Below are positions 28,963-39,718 of a stretch of 64,000 bases of DNA, piece by piece; the first letter of the stretch is position 1, and each line of letters starts with the position of its first letter. The notes beneath the pieces are model-generated. The model was not told the DNA's origin, did no database searches, and saw only the letters and a list, made by a program, of their open reading frames with translations. The stretch spans positions 3,224,001 through 3,288,000 of the forward strand of contig NZ_LT960611.1 in assembly GCF_900233005.1 (NCBI RefSeq), given 5' to 3'. The translations under genes were made by a program, and so were the position numbers. The stretch is from Vibrio tapetis subsp. tapetis (GTDB lineage: Bacteria > Pseudomonadota > Gammaproteobacteria > Enterobacterales > Vibrionaceae).

Positions 28963-29727
28963 CTAAAGCGGAACCCGTCCCGCATAATTCAATGTGTACT
29001 GACCTTGGTTGTTTGGTGAGCCTAGCCACTGTAATTGACTTGCCATCCTAGGAGGAAAATCAGCTCCCGGCTTGAACCAGCCATCAGCTTTATACGTCAT
29101 ATCGGACGATAAACTGGCTTCAAATTCACTGGTTAGCTGATCATTGTGTTGTTCACCGTTTACCAAAAGTTGACTGTTTTCGCACTGAATATGAGCAACG
29201 ATTGGCCCGGCTTCTAACGCCCCTAGTGGAGAATCAACCTGGCTCTGGTTCCACACCACACTGCCTTCTGCACTTTGGCACCAAGGCTTGGCATAAATTA
29301 CATGTTTGAGCGCAACTTCTAATTGTCCACTCACATCAATCGGCACAGGCAGATTAGTGAACAATAGTGCTTTTTCAGCTGGCATTGCTGCCAAGATATT
29401 TTCTCCGTAGAAACCCGAAAGACCAACACCAACATTGCCCTTCCCTGTCAGCTTAATACTACTCCCTCGGCCAAACCTTAGTCTGAATTCCGCTTTTGCT
29501 GTGAGTAATTTGCTCGGCTGGAACTCCCAGTTCAATTGCCCGTAAGTACGCCCTTGCCAGTGCACGTTTTCCGCATGGCCTTGCCATAATGTGCCTTGTA
29601 CACCAGACAAATTAAGTCCGCGAATTTTTGGCATATTGTCCACCAGCAACCCTGCTGGTAAATGGGCAATCAGGCTCGCTAACAGCACCACTACAAAAAC
29701 TGAAATGTAACCAATAATACGTTTCAA
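28963..29727 (-). CDS. gspN: Type II secretion system protein GspN (EpsN)
   Basis: 254 residues. One N-terminal membrane helix (about 4-22, ISVFVVVLLASLIAHLPAGLL) and a periplasmic body containing GLNLSGVQGTLWQGHAENVHWQG near 38-60, which is diagnostic of GspN. It is the last gene of the eps operon, 20 bp after gspM. GspN is not essential in all systems, and its exact role in the machine is uncertain. Confidence 0.93.
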   Translation of the reverse strand: MKRIIGYISVFVVVLLASLIAHLPAGLLVDNMPKIRGLNLSGVQGTLWQGHAENVHWQGRTYGQLNWEFQPSKLLTAKAEFRLRFGRGSSIKLTGKGNVGVGLSGFYGENILAAMPAEKALLFTNLPVPIDVSGQLEVALKHVIYAKPWCQSAEGSVVWNQSQVDSPLGALEAGPIVAHIQCENSQLLVNGEQHNDQLTSEFEASLSSDMTYKADGWFKPGADFPPRMASQLQWLGSPNNQGQYTLNYAGRVPL

Positions 29728-29747
29728 CTGACTTGCTCCGCTTTCAT

Positions 29748-30236
29748 TTATTCGGCTCGCTTTAATTGCAACCGGTTAACTTCTACTTGCCCCAATGTTT
29801 CTGTGCGGCTCAAATCTAAAAATTCAACATCGATACCTTGCTGTGCTTGAATGTAAGCCAACCAGTTAACCAATTGATTAAACGGAATGGGCTGAATCCA
29901 CACTTGCAGGCTGTCTCCGCGAGGCTGCATTCGAATCAACTCCACTTTAAATCTCGCCGTCGATGATGACACAACTTGATTAAGTGGTTGAGTAGAAGGA
30001 CTTGTCGCTGTGCCCGTTGTGCCTCGTAAAGAAACAATGCCATTGGCGGAGTTTTTAACCCAGACCAAAAGTTGCTGTTCAGAATGAATACGTGCTTTGG
30101 CGTTTTCTGCTCGCTGCTCGAGAGGAGAAATCACCCCCCAATAAAGTGCGCCTAATATAGTGATGATGGCACCACCTAACACCAAGCGCTGTTCTCGTTG
30201 CGAAATGGAGTTCCACCATGCGATAACTTGATTCAT
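29748..30236 (-). CDS. gspM: Type II secretion system protein GspM (EpsM)
   Basis: 162 residues with a cytoplasmic N terminus (WWNSISQREQRLVLGG), one membrane helix (about 16-35) and a periplasmic ferredoxin-like domain (about 85-160). GspM binds GspL and helps assemble the inner-membrane platform. The start overlaps the gspL stop by 4 bp (ATGA-type junction), which implies translational coupling. Confidence 0.95.
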   Translation of the reverse strand: MNQVIAWWNSISQREQRLVLGGAIITILGALYWGVISPLEQRAENAKARIHSEQQLLVWVKNSANGIVSLRGTTGTATSPSTQPLNQVVSSSTARFKVELIRMQPRGDSLQVWIQPIPFNQLVNWLAYIQAQQGIDVEFLDLSRTETLGQVEVNRLQLKRAE

Positions 30237-31546
30237 GATTTTCTCCTAATCACATAGCTGCCAAACACGTCAGCGCCGTTACGATTCAACTGACCTTGCT
30301 CAACATTAAAGTGCTCCGATAACTCACTTCTTACCGCTTCAAAAGATTGGAAGTCTTTAGCCTTAGCTTGAATTCTAATTTCGTTTCTAGTGCCATCAAA
30401 ACGGACGCTCATGACGTCCATCGACTCCACTTTATTCAGTGATTGAGGTAACTGCGCAAGCCATACTAATAGGGAATCCTGAGTATTCCCGCCAGAAAGG
30501 CGAGACTCTTCAGCGCTCATTTGTCGCTTTAAGTAACTAACGGTAGGGATTTTTCGCTTACCCGGAAATACGTCGCGGAATATACGCTCGCTTTCGGCCC
30601 GGTATTGTGCGGCTTGCTGCTCATAACGCTGAACTTCGAACCAATTTTGAACCACCATTACTGTCAACAACAACACGCTGGCAACGGCGACTTTCTGCCA
30701 CACTTTCCAGTGCTTTATCCAAGACGACGTCGCCTTGAATTCACCAGTAAGTAAATTCGATTTGGAAAGCAGTGCTCCTTTCGTCAGCATCGCCATAACA
30801 AGCTCGGCATCCCCTTGCTGCCAATTCCCACTCAATTGAGCGTGATGCTCTGGTAAAGGGGTATAGGAGGTAATCGTCACATCATGCTGAGTCAGCTCTG
30901 CCTCTTGCTGTTCAGTCTCGTCACTGAGCTCTAACACTTCAGAAATGACGAGTGGTTTGACCTTAGGTAATACCGATGCCCATGACCTATCATCCATAAG
31001 TTCAAGCCAATCATGATCGAGCATAAACCCTTGGTGCTGACCAGAACGAAATAGCCACTGCTGACCGATTTGTACCGCCGAGACTTGCTGTACCGAAGAA
31101 GGACTGGCTTCGATAAGTGGTAGCGCTAAACAATCGGGTAGCGCCTGTTTAACGTTAATGCCGTGCTCTTTAAACGTCTCGATCCAACGTACTAGGTAAT
31201 CCCTTTTAACTGCCGCAAACGAAGCTAAACTCCCTGTTTTCGCTAACACACTAAAGTGCAGTTCATCCACGTCTTCAGCGACTTCGTCTTCCACCAAAAA
31301 TGGCAACATGGTCGACAACTGACGTGACGCTCCAGCAGGCAGAACTATTTGCTTAAGCAAGACATCACTGCTAGGGATCAACATAATTGCCGGCCGTTGC
31401 TTTGCATATTCGCTTAGCTCACCAAGCTGCTCTGCGCTTTGCAATTCGCCACTGGCTATTACTTCTTGCTGGCTCACGGACCAGACTAGCCATTGAATTG
31501 GCTCGCATGCCTGACTATTTAGTCTGACTGTCAGAAACTCGCTCAC
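30233..31546 (-). CDS. gspL: Type II secretion system protein GspL (EpsL)
   Basis: 437 residues. N-terminal actin-like cytoplasmic domain (about 1-245, MSEFLTVRL start), a membrane helix near 278-296 ([19 protein letters not shown]) and a C-terminal periplasmic ferredoxin-like domain (about 330-437). It anchors the GspE ATPase to the membrane and pairs with GspM. The start lies inside the 3' end of gspK (32-bp overlap) but matches the N terminus of the V. cholerae protein. Confidence 0.96.
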   Translation of the reverse strand: MSEFLTVRLNSQACEPIQWLVWSVSQQEVIASGELQSAEQLGELSEYAKQRPAIMLIPSSDVLLKQIVLPAGASRQLSTMLPFLVEDEVAEDVDELHFSVLAKTGSLASFAAVKRDYLVRWIETFKEHGINVKQALPDCLALPLIEASPSSVQQVSAVQIGQQWLFRSGQHQGFMLDHDWLELMDDRSWASVLPKVKPLVISEVLELSDETEQQEAELTQHDVTITSYTPLPEHHAQLSGNWQQGDAELVMAMLTKGALLSKSNLLTGEFKATSSWIKHWKVWQKVAVASVLLLTVMVVQNWFEVQRYEQQAAQYRAESERIFRDVFPGKRKIPTVSYLKRQMSAEESRLSGGNTQDSLLVWLAQLPQSLNKVESMDVMSVRFDGTRNEIRIQAKAKDFQSFEAVRSELSEHFNVEQGQLNRNGADVFGSYVIRRKS

Positions 31547-32558
31547 TCATTCCTCCAAATCGGCGGCGTACCACCACCGTTTTCTTTTTATCTTTGCTAT
31601 AAAGCAGGCTGCGAAGTCTCACTCTTGATTGTTCAACTAAGATTTGCGCATCTACTTCAAAATACTGGCTATCCACAGACAAATAAGGCTTTGCCAATTT
31701 CCGTACTTTTTCATCAACAGAAGCAATGCTAGCTTCTGCTAAAAAGTCATCGACACTTTGCCAGCCGTCATACTTTCGGTTATTCACCAACTCTTTCGCA
31801 TTCTTTTCACTTAAATAAGGCTGAAACAGCGCGACAAGGATTGCTGACTGCTTTTCGTTTATCGTGTTCACATTCAGCTTCCACTCTTTGGTTGGTAATG
31901 CACAAAGTAGTGGCGACATCTTATGCATGATTTCATTGCTCACCTGATTCACGGCTCTAAATTCACTGCTATCGGCCATGAAACCGTTGGGCGCTAAATA
32001 AGGAGGCTGCATGCTCTCGTACGTACTATCTTCGGCACCAGAATTGGACTGAACCCTGCTATTACTGTCTACAAACTCCCAACTTGAGTCCGATATAACC
32101 TCAGCTAAGTATGGCTCTACGCTCTGTTGCTCTAACAACGAACGCAATACTTTAACCAGATATGGGCTTTGGCTGTCGGTGCCATTATTGAGATCATTGG
32201 CCAATACATTCAGATTAAAGCATGCTTGTTTATCGACTACCTTGCCAATCGCTTGCCCGTAATCGAGCGGGTATTGCTGCTCTTCAATCGCCCATGGCTG
32301 GCTCAAATTAATGGTGTCGTTGTCTTTATAGCTCTGCTCTATGCCCGCTTTTGCTAATGCTTCCACCCCTACGCTATACCAATACGCCTGCTGGTGATTA
32401 ATTTGGCTGGTCGCTCGTTTGAAATTAGTAAACAAACGTTCTGACATCGTGGCAGCGATTGCCGTCATCACAGCTAACAGCAATAACACCATGATAAGCG
32501 CGACACCGGATTGCTTACCCGGCCTAATACCACTTCGCCTGTGCAGGTTAGCTTTCAT
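31515..32558 (-). CDS. gspK: Type II secretion minor pseudopilin GspK (EpsK)
   Basis: 347 residues from ATG 32558, preferred because GAGG lies 6 bases upstream; an in-frame ATG at 32576 would add six. The prepilin-type leader ends at G before [20 protein letters not shown]. GspK lacks the Glu+5 of other pseudopilins, as expected for the tip protein, followed by its large globular insert (about 110-280). With GspI and GspJ it forms the tip of the pseudopilus. It overlaps gspJ by 11 bp. Confidence 0.94.
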   Translation of the reverse strand: MKANLHRRSGIRPGKQSGVALIMVLLLLAVMTAIAATMSERLFTNFKRATSQINHQQAYWYSVGVEALAKAGIEQSYKDNDTINLSQPWAIEEQQYPLDYGQAIGKVVDKQACFNLNVLANDLNNGTDSQSPYLVKVLRSLLEQQSVEPYLAEVISDSSWEFVDSNSRVQSNSGAEDSTYESMQPPYLAPNGFMADSSEFRAVNQVSNEIMHKMSPLLCALPTKEWKLNVNTINEKQSAILVALFQPYLSEKNAKELVNNRKYDGWQSVDDFLAEASIASVDEKVRKLAKPYLSVDSQYFEVDAQILVEQSRVRLRSLLYSKDKKKTVVVRRRFGGMSERVSDSQTK

Positions 32559-33195
32559 CGTCAGCCTCGCTGCCATTCGCTTCTAACTGCCCTGCTGGTG
32601 TTAAATAAATTCGCTCTACTTCTCCGTAATCTTTTAGCTTCAAGACAATTGAAACGGCTGCGGGAAGCTTATTAGCCTTGTTCCACTCTTTAACCCAAGC
32701 ACTACCATCATAAAATGTCGCTGTGAACGACTCTACGTCATTCAATATTGGCCTGAAAATCGGATCTTGCCCTGCTGGCGTATCAGCGTATCTCCACCAT
32801 ACGCGTTCAAGCTTTTCATCACGTACTCGATAACCCACTTTGGTGACCTCTCCCCGAGGAAAGATCTGTTGCGGGTTCTGCCAACCCAAACGAGAAAAAA
32901 CGATGCCCTTACTGTCGGAATCAAGAAGGTAGTCGTCGTATTGCAGCAGTTGTTTTGATGGTGCTTCACCATCAGTGCGATATTGACGAAGCGCTATTTG
33001 GCGGAAATCGTTATCCATAAACACCAGTGAGCGCTGCAGTTGTTGTAACCGAGTCGTCTTTTCTAGCGATAACGCATTACTACGCTGAACCTGATTCACC
33101 ACTTGATAAGCTGCCATGCTGAGGCTTGCAAATACGGTGATAGCAACCAGCACTTCGATAAGTGTGAAGCCTTGGTTTAGCTTTCGTTTTTTCAT
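32548..33195 (-). CDS. gspJ: Type II secretion minor pseudopilin GspJ (EpsJ)
   Basis: 215 residues from ATG 33195 (MKKRKLNQG leader, cleaved before [10 protein letters not shown]). The in-frame ATG 33216 would add seven residues but lacks a ribosome-binding site, whereas TTAGG stands about 7 bases before 33195. Glu+5 is present. The globular domain has the [13 protein letters not shown] region. GspJ is a pseudopilus tip component. Confidence 0.94.
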   Translation of the reverse strand: MKKRKLNQGFTLIEVLVAITVFASLSMAAYQVVNQVQRSNALSLEKTTRLQQLQRSLVFMDNDFRQIALRQYRTDGEAPSKQLLQYDDYLLDSDSKGIVFSRLGWQNPQQIFPRGEVTKVGYRVRDEKLERVWWRYADTPAGQDPIFRPILNDVESFTATFYDGSAWVKEWNKANKLPAAVSIVLKLKDYGEVERIYLTPAGQLEANGSEADDES

Positions 33196-33202
33196 TGAAC
33201 GC

Positions 33203-33589
33203 CTAAGGTGCGACATAACTGCGCACCGTGACTAAACTGTTTTTATGTGTTTTGTCTTTGCCAACCGACACATCGACCGCATTAATGATGCCAAGCCCTG
33301 TATTGATAGGCGTTACTTTCCAATACCAAGTTTGCCCAGCCAACTCCGACTGACCTTTTTTTTCTGACTTTGGTGCACTGCCTAACATGACTTTTGCCAT
33401 TTGATTATCCACCACCATGGCCGCAAAGGTTTTTTCTTCTAAATAGGACAGAGTATTAATATGCTGGCTAACCGAACGCACCACGCTGATCGCCGCCGTT
33501 GCAAATATGGCTAACGCCACCAATACCTCAATTAAAGTCATGCCTTGATTTGATTTTTTATGTGAGCGTACAGGATGCTTAAAAACCAT
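33203..33589 (-). CDS. gspI: Type II secretion minor pseudopilin GspI (EpsI)
   Basis: 128 residues from ATG 33589, supported by CAGGAG about 7 bases upstream; an in-frame GTG at 33628 is unlikely. The leader MVFKHPVRSHKKSNQG is cleaved before [21 protein letters not shown]. The small beta-rich C-terminal domain matches the expected length. It starts 11 bp inside the 3' end of gspH and nucleates tip assembly with GspJ and GspK. Confidence 0.94.
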   Translation of the reverse strand: MVFKHPVRSHKKSNQGMTLIEVLVALAIFATAAISVVRSVSQHINTLSYLEEKTFAAMVVDNQMAKVMLGSAPKSEKKGQSELAGQTWYWKVTPINTGLGIINAVDVSVGKDKTHKNSLVTVRSYVAP

Positions 33590-34187
33590 TTTTGGGCTCC
33601 TGCGCTTCCAAGCTTTCACCGGGGGCACGTAAGGTAATCAACCCCGCTTCCGACACTTTAATCCGCCAACCATCTTGATCTTCATTGCCCACATTCGGAT
33701 AAAAAGACAAAACAAAAGGGGTCACTTCCCCGCTCGACAACACCATCACTTGAGGGGGTGGCAGGTTTTTCTTTTTCTTTTCTTCATCGGCAAACATGTC
33801 TTCATCAAACAGGCCACCGGGTTTGAACAACCTATCATCTTGCGCCCAACCACCATCGCCCATCCGCAAAGACAGTGAGAGTTCTGGCTCTAACGCCATT
33901 TCGCTGTAAGTTGGGTTATCATCGACCAATTGCCAACCATCAACATTAAGGTACATGAAACGGTAACGACCTTTCACATCGTCAGCCCATAGGCCATAAT
34001 CTTGCCCATTAAGTACGGCATCTTCATTGAGTAGTTGCAGGCGTTGATACAAGCGATACGCTTGTTCGCTGGCAAGGTCTTCATTACTATCAGGCAGGTT
34101 CACGATGACCGCCACTGCACTCAAAGAGAGCAGCACCAGTACTAGCATGATTTCTATGAGGGTAAATCCCTTTTGTACTACTCGCAT
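33579..34187 (-). CDS. gspH: Type II secretion minor pseudopilin GspH (EpsH)
   Basis: 202 residues. The prepilin leader MRVVQKG is cleaved before FTLIEIMLVLVLLSLSAVAVIVNLP, with Glu+5. The globular domain has an inserted acidic, lysine-rich loop (FADEEKKKKNLPPP, about 135-148), probably disordered. GspH joins the major pilin to the tip complex. It is 42 bp downstream of gspG. Confidence 0.94.
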   Translation of the reverse strand: MRVVQKGFTLIEIMLVLVLLSLSAVAVIVNLPDSNEDLASEQAYRLYQRLQLLNEDAVLNGQDYGLWADDVKGRYRFMYLNVDGWQLVDDNPTYSEMALEPELSLSLRMGDGGWAQDDRLFKPGGLFDEDMFADEEKKKKNLPPPQVMVLSSGEVTPFVLSFYPNVGNEDQDGWRIKVSEAGLITLRAPGESLEAQEPKNGF

Positions 34188-34229
34188 AACCTGCCTTGGT
34201 TCGGCTTCACAACACGAAGCCTTTCATCA

Positions 34230-34679
34230 TTACTGGAAGTCTTGCATGTTCCAGTTACCGATATCAGCATTAGCTTCTTCTCCACCTTCTTGAGCGTCAG
34301 CCCCTAAAGTAAAGATATCGATGTTGCCATTATCACCTGGGCTTAGGTATTGGTACTCATTACCCCAAGGGTCATTGGGTAAACGTCTGATGTAACCATC
34401 ATTGCGGTAGTTACGAGGTTCAGGGCTTGCTGAAGGTTTAGACACCAACGCCTCAAGACCTTGATCCGTCGTTGGATACACGCTGTTGTCGAGCTTATAC
34501 ATATCTAATGCATTTTCTAGAGCAACGATGTCTGTGATCGCTTTCTGTTGATCCGCTTTTTCTTTGTTACCCAATAAATTAGGGACAACAACACTCGCCA
34601 ACACGCCAAGGATCACAACCACAACCATGACTTCAAGTAACGTAAAGCCAGACTGTTTTTTATTCATTTTATTATTCAT
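34230..34679 (-). CDS. gspG: Type II secretion major pseudopilin GspG (EpsG)
   Basis: 149 residues from ATG 34679 with a strong GGAGGA 5 bases upstream. The leader MNNKMNKKQSG is cleaved before FTLLEVMVVVVILGVLASVVVPNL (Glu+5). The C-terminal calcium-site loop with PWGNEYQYLSPG and the DIFTLGADAQEGGEE segment are typical of GspG. It forms the pseudopilus shaft that pushes exoproteins through GspD. It is separated from gspF by an unusual 241-bp spacer carrying heptamer-type repeats. Confidence 0.97.
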   Translation of the reverse strand: MNNKMNKKQSGFTLLEVMVVVVILGVLASVVVPNLLGNKEKADQQKAITDIVALENALDMYKLDNSVYPTTDQGLEALVSKPSASPEPRNYRNDGYIRRLPNDPWGNEYQYLSPGDNGNIDIFTLGADAQEGGEEANADIGNWNMQDFQ

Positions 34680-34734
34680 TTTTCCTCCAAACGAAAAGCA
34701 TCATGTTTCAAAACGACATAACGCCAAAAATATT

Positions 34735-34920
34735 GTGTAGAAGTTCTAAAAGCTAAGTTCTAAAAGCTAAGTTCTAAAAGATCGATGAAAGCAAAGGTGA
34801 AGAAGCAAAGCAATGCCGCAAAGCGTTTACCGAAGATAAGCTCTAAGTATTCAACGTCAATAACTTAGCGCTTCTCTTTTAATGCTTAGCTTTTCGTGCT
34901 TCGTACTTCGAATTTCGCTT
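34735..34920. repeat. Heptamer island 10 inside the gsp operon (14-mer AAGTTCTAAAAGCT)
   Basis: Two full copies and one partial copy of AAGTTCTAAAAGCT (34741-34780), then a central region, and mirror-related words AAAAGCTAAGCATTAAAAG (as reverse complement of 34878-34896) and AAGTACGAAG next to the gspF stop. The 14-mer is identical to the unit at 46247-46330. The island lies between gspF and gspG within the operon. Confidence 0.85.
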
Positions 34921-36153
34921 TTATCTCTTAGTACTTCCCGACACCAAATTGTTCAATTCCAATATCGGCATCAAGGTCGCAATCACGATAAACAACACGA
35001 TGCCGGCCATAAATACGATCAGCAAGGGCTCGAATATACCCAGAGCCATCGCCACTAATGATTCAAAGTCGCGGTCTTGGTTATCGGCCGCTCGGGTCAG
35101 CATTTGTTCAAGCTCACCACTTTGCTCGCCACTGGCAATCATGTGTAGCATCATGGGTGGAAACAGCTTGGTTTGCTCTAATGATTTACGCAAACTCGCG
35201 CCTTCACGCACTTTGTCTGCAGCGATGAGCACTTGCTCTTTTACGTACTGGTTACTCATGACATCAGCCGCTACTTTCATGCCATCCAGCAAGGGAATAG
35301 CGCTTGATGTACAAATAGATAAGGTACGAGCAAAGCGAGAAGTATTAAGGCCTCGAGCCACTTTACCGATAACGGGTAAATACAGTATTCGCTTGTCCCA
35401 CGCTAAACGGAACTTAGGGCGGCGCAGTGCGACTTTGAGTAACATAATAAGGGCTAGGATCACCAGCACCAATACGAAACCCCAGTTCTGCACAAAGTTA
35501 CTTGCAGACAATAAGATCTCAGTCGATGTTGGCAGTTTTTGCCCCATTTGAACAAACTGATCGACAATTTTAGGCACAACTGTCGCGAGCAGAAACGCCA
35601 CAACACTGACCGCAATTAGCGTTAACATGACTGGGTAAATCAAAGCTTGTTGCATCTTAGAACGCATTTTCTGACGATTTTCAGCGTAGTCAGCAAGGCG
35701 ATCTAATACCGTATCTAGGTGACCGGATTTCTCTCCAGCAGCAACCATTGCTCGGAATAAATCATCAAACACATGCGGGTAGTCGCCTAAGCTGTCTGAT
35801 AAAGTGTAGCCTTCAACAACACGAGAACGCACCGAGACCAACATGGTTCGAATGCGCGGTTTATCGCTTTGTTCAGCAACGGCTTTAATGCACTCTTCTA
35901 AAGGCATACCAGCCTGCACAAGTGTTGATAGTTGACGAGTAATCAAAGCCAGCTCATTAGTGCTGATACCACGCTGTAATGTGAACCCGCTAGCGCTGGC
36001 TTTTGCTGCCTTCGCTTTGGTTTCAATCACTTCAACGGGAATAAGCCCTAACTCTTTTAGTTTCTGGCGCACCTGACGAGCGTTATCGCCTTCGATCGCC
36101 CCTTTTTTCTGTTTGCCTTTTGCGTCAAGCGCTTTGTATTCAAATGCTGCCAT
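34921..36153 (-). CDS. gspF: Type II secretion inner-membrane platform protein GspF (EpsF)
   Basis: 410 residues, polytopic. Two homologous cytoplasmic T2SSF domains (about 70-195 and 275-395) are separated by membrane helices (about 170-190, 220-240) with a last helix near 375-395. The conserved MPLEECIKAVAEQ (about 80-92) and ASGEQSGELEQMLTRAAD (about 340-357) blocks are present. It is the central platform around which GspE works. It is adjacent to gspE, with the shared base 36153. Confidence 0.97.
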   Translation of the reverse strand: MAAFEYKALDAKGKQKKGAIEGDNARQVRQKLKELGLIPVEVIETKAKAAKASASGFTLQRGISTNELALITRQLSTLVQAGMPLEECIKAVAEQSDKPRIRTMLVSVRSRVVEGYTLSDSLGDYPHVFDDLFRAMVAAGEKSGHLDTVLDRLADYAENRQKMRSKMQQALIYPVMLTLIAVSVVAFLLATVVPKIVDQFVQMGQKLPTSTEILLSASNFVQNWGFVLVLVILALIMLLKVALRRPKFRLAWDKRILYLPVIGKVARGLNTSRFARTLSICTSSAIPLLDGMKVAADVMSNQYVKEQVLIAADKVREGASLRKSLEQTKLFPPMMLHMIASGEQSGELEQMLTRAADNQDRDFESLVAMALGIFEPLLIVFMAGIVLFIVIATLMPILELNNLVSGSTKR

Positions 36154-37658
36154 TAGACTTCCTTGGTGACTCTCATCACTTCTTCAAGTGTGGTAATCCC
36201 TTGGCGAACCTTTTTCAATCCATCGTCCCTAATCGTCGGGGTGTTGTCTCGAATGGCTTTTTCAATGCTTTGTTCACCGGCTTCATTGTGAATCAGTTCC
36301 TGTACCGCATCATCAATCACCAGCATTTCATGAATGCCCGTTCGGCCTCGATAGCCTTTATGATTACAGTGTTCACAACCCACCGCTTTGTATAACTTCA
36401 ATTCTTCTTTTTTCTTTAATCCAAACAGCTTTCTTTGCGTCTTATCCGCCTTGTACGGTTCTTTGCAGTTTGGGCATAAAGTACGAACAAGCCGCTGAGC
36501 TAAGACACCCAATAACGAAGATGAAATAAGGAAAGGTTCAATACCCATATCACGTAAGCGAGTGATAGCACCAACAGCCGTATTGGTATGTAAGGTAGAC
36601 ATGACCAAGTGCCCGGTCAGTGAGGCTTGTACACCAATTTGAGCGGTTTCAAGATCACGAATTTCACCGACCATCACCACATCCGGGTCTTGACGCAAAA
36701 TCGCACGCAGCCCTCGAGCAAAAGTCATATCGACTTTAGGGTTAACCTGAGTTTGCCCGATGCCGTCGATATCAAATTCGATAGGATCTTCTACGGTTAA
36801 AATATTACTTTCGGTGCTATTGAGCTCTTGCAGGCCCGCGTACAAGGTGGTCGATTTACCAGAACCGGTTGGGCCTGTAACCAAGATGATACCGTGCGGA
36901 CGTTTTATCAGCCCTTGGAAAGCAACGTGATTTTCTGGCGTCATTCCTAGGCTATGTAAGTCTAAGCGGGTGGCGTTTTTATCCAACAAACGCATAACCA
37001 CTCGCTCTCCGTGTGAAGACGGCATGGTGGACACACGCACGTCAACAGCTCGGCCACCAATGCGCAAAGAAATACGTCCATCTTGTGGAACGCGCTTTTC
37101 TGCAATATCCAGCTTCGCCATGACTTTTACACGCGACACCAATAAAGGGGCGAGTTTGCGGCTTGGCGCCAGTACTTCACGTAACACCCCATCAACACGA
37201 AAGCGAATAGAGAGCGATTTTTCGAATGTCTCAATGTGAATGTCCGATGCGCCTTCTTTGATTGCTTCACCTAACATGGCGTTAATCAATTTGATGATGG
37301 GGGCATCGTCTTCCGATTCTAATAGGTCTTCACTTTGTGGCAGCTCTTCCGCTAACGAAAAGAAATCGTCGTTGTCTGCGCCAATGTCTTCCATTAACTG
37401 GCGAGCTTCAGATGAGTCTCGTTGATACAGCTCAGTTAACTTAACATCAAATGCACTCAAGCTGAGTTCCACCGGAATAAACTTGCCTTGGCTAACCCGG
37501 CGAACTTCCGTCAAGGTCGCTAAATTGAGCGGAGCAACATAGTACAAGTTAGGCACTTGCTCTGGGTGCTCGGAGCTTTCCATCGCGACTTTATGTCGGT
37601 TAGCAAAGGTAAATGGTAACCGAATATAGTTACCAGAAACCACTAAAGTGTCGGCCAT
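36153..37658 (-). CDS. gspE: Type II secretion ATPase GspE (EpsE)
   Basis: 501 residues. N-terminal GspL-binding domain (about 1-95), then the secretion NTPase core: Walker [15 protein letters not shown] near 262-275, the Asp box [18 protein letters not shown] near 289-306, Walker [16 protein letters not shown] near 325-339, the His box [14 protein letters not shown] near 350-363. The zinc tetracysteine is seen as LCPNCKEPY and [11 protein letters not shown] near 396-436. It powers pseudopilus assembly at the inner membrane. Confidence 0.98.
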   Translation of the reverse strand: MADTLVVSGNYIRLPFTFANRHKVAMESSEHPEQVPNLYYVAPLNLATLTEVRRVSQGKFIPVELSLSAFDVKLTELYQRDSSEARQLMEDIGADNDDFFSLAEELPQSEDLLESEDDAPIIKLINAMLGEAIKEGASDIHIETFEKSLSIRFRVDGVLREVLAPSRKLAPLLVSRVKVMAKLDIAEKRVPQDGRISLRIGGRAVDVRVSTMPSSHGERVVMRLLDKNATRLDLHSLGMTPENHVAFQGLIKRPHGIILVTGPTGSGKSTTLYAGLQELNSTESNILTVEDPIEFDIDGIGQTQVNPKVDMTFARGLRAILRQDPDVVMVGEIRDLETAQIGVQASLTGHLVMSTLHTNTAVGAITRLRDMGIEPFLISSSLLGVLAQRLVRTLCPNCKEPYKADKTQRKLFGLKKKEELKLYKAVGCEHCNHKGYRGRTGIHEMLVIDDAVQELIHNEAGEQSIEKAIRDNTPTIRDDGLKKVRQGITTLEEVMRVTKEV

Positions 37659-39676
37659 TACTTCGCCTCCAACTGCTCGATAAAGGCTTGAATTTCAGCA
37701 GGGTGTTGAATGTCATCACCAAATTTAGGCAGTACCGGAATGTTTGAGTCGTCCATCAATTTCAAACCTTGATCGGCTTTATATAGTTGTTCTGCTCGAA
37801 TGTAGTTGTACTTGCGCTGGCTAATACCGTCGGCTGTCACGCCATCACGAATAATCGTGGGCTTAATAAATACCATCAGGTTTTTCTTTTCCACCTGCGT
37901 ACTGGTGGATTTGAACAAATGCCCAAGAACAGGGATGTCACCTAGGATTGGAATTTTAGACTCACTCTCTAGAGCTCGCTCATCAATCAAACCACCGAGC
38001 ACCAACATTTGGCCATCTTGTACCATGACGGATGTATTTAACTGACGTTTAGCGAAACGCACATCAACGGCACCTTGGGCACCTAATACGTTTGATACTT
38101 CTTGTTCAATAACCAACTGTACCGAATCGCCTTCGTTTATTTGCGGCACTACTTTCAACTTAATGCCCACTTCTTTACGTTCAACGGTTTGAAATGGGTT
38201 GCTGTTGCTCGAGCTCGCAGTAGAGCCTGTGATCACGGGAACTTCTTCACCGACAATGAATGAGGCCTCGCCGTTATCCATTACAGTAATGCTTGGTGAT
38301 GAAAGAATATTGGAGTTTGAATCGCTGGCAACGGCACTGATTAATGCTGTCCAGTCGCCAAGCATAACGCTCACTGCCGCGCCATTCACGCCGCCTAAAG
38401 CGGTAGCAAGGGCGCTGTAATCACCTTTTGTTGTAGTAGTTTCATTTCTTAAAAACTTACCATCAGAATCATATACCGCTTTTACCGTTTCTGTATCTTT
38501 GGCTTTTTCCATCCCCACCATAACGCCACCAATTGGTACGCCGGTATTAGAATATTGGATCATAGCACCCGTGCTCATGTTGCCCCATTGAACACCCAAA
38601 TTCGCACCATCGCCTTCGGCCATTTCAACGATCATCGCTTCAATAAGAACTTGAGCACGGCGAATATCCAATTGAGCGATCACTTCTTCAAGTGCCCCCA
38701 TGATATCGGTTGGCGCCGTTAGTACTAACGCATTGGTGCCTTTGTGCGCGGCAATCATCACTTGATCGCGTTTTGTTGATGATTTACTGCTGCTACTTTT
38801 ACCCGCTTGTAGGTTTTCTGATACACCTTTAAGCACTTCTACCATGTCTTCCGCTTTTGCGTACTTAAGGTAAACAACGCGGTTATTGCCCTTTGATGCC
38901 ATTTCTACATCAAGTTGCTCGATCAATTGTTTAATGCGCTGACGAACTTGTGGGTCACCAGAAATCAAAACGGAGTTCGTGCGGTCGTCGGCCACCAATT
39001 TAGGTTGTAAAAAGGCAGGAGTATTTTTCGCATCGGTCGATTTATTCAAGGCTTCGACGATTCTCACCATTTCCGCCGCTGAAGCATTTTCTAGCTCAAC
39101 GACATCAATGCCTTTATCACCAGCACGGTCGACACGTTCAATGATTTCAGCAAGTCTATTAACTACCGCTGCTCGGCCTGTGATCAAAATGATGTTGGCT
39201 GGGTCGTAGTGCACTACGTTACCCGCACCGGCATTATCATTTAGCTGTCGAAGCAATGGCGATAGTTCTCGCACGGAAACATTACGTACCGCGACAACTC
39301 GTGTAATAACGGCATCGCCTTCTACACGTGTTTCATCGCCCACGACGGGAATCGCTGCAATTTTGGCGTCTTTATCACGAATGATTTTTAGAACGCCATT
39401 TTCCATTTCAACAGCAGCAAAGCCGTACACTTCCAAAACGTTTAGAAAAAAGTGGTAGTACTGCTCTTCATTTAACACATCGTAACTGCGTACATCGATA
39501 TTGCCCCTAATAGCGGGATCAACAATGATGGTTTTTTCTAAATTACGCCCAACGATATTAATGAATTCTTTAATATCTGTGCCTTTAAAGCTGGCGCTGA
39601 ATTCGTTTGCCATGATAGGCGAACAAACTAAGCTTCCTGCTAACAGCCATGTGCCCTTGTTAAACCAACGTTTCAC
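37658..39676 (-). CDS. gspD: Type II secretion outer-membrane secretin GspD (EpsD)
   Basis: 672 residues from GTG 39676, preferred over upstream in-frame starts because CAGGAG lies 6 bases before it and it yields a clean signal peptide ([22 protein letters not shown], cleavage before NEF). Periplasmic domains N0 to N3 (about 25-310) include Ser/Lys-rich [14 protein letters not shown] in N3. The C-terminal secretin core (about 320-590, [12 protein letters not shown] gate and [13 protein letters not shown]) is followed by the pilotin-binding S domain (about 590-672). It forms the outer-membrane channel. Confidence 0.97.
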   Translation of the reverse strand: MKRWFNKGTWLLAGSLVCSPIMANEFSASFKGTDIKEFINIVGRNLEKTIIVDPAIRGNIDVRSYDVLNEEQYYHFFLNVLEVYGFAAVEMENGVLKIIRDKDAKIAAIPVVGDETRVEGDAVITRVVAVRNVSVRELSPLLRQLNDNAGAGNVVHYDPANIILITGRAAVVNRLAEIIERVDRAGDKGIDVVELENASAAEMVRIVEALNKSTDAKNTPAFLQPKLVADDRTNSVLISGDPQVRQRIKQLIEQLDVEMASKGNNRVVYLKYAKAEDMVEVLKGVSENLQAGKSSSSKSSTKRDQVMIAAHKGTNALVLTAPTDIMGALEEVIAQLDIRRAQVLIEAMIVEMAEGDGANLGVQWGNMSTGAMIQYSNTGVPIGGVMVGMEKAKDTETVKAVYDSDGKFLRNETTTTKGDYSALATALGGVNGAAVSVMLGDWTALISAVASDSNSNILSSPSITVMDNGEASFIVGEEVPVITGSTASSSNSNPFQTVERKEVGIKLKVVPQINEGDSVQLVIEQEVSNVLGAQGAVDVRFAKRQLNTSVMVQDGQMLVLGGLIDERALESESKIPILGDIPVLGHLFKSTSTQVEKKNLMVFIKPTIIRDGVTADGISQRKYNYIRAEQLYKADQGLKLMDDSNIPVLPKFGDDIQHPAEIQAFIEQLEAK

Positions 39677-39718
39677 TTTTTGCTCCTGATACATCACCTT
39701 GAGTGTTAACCACTCAAG

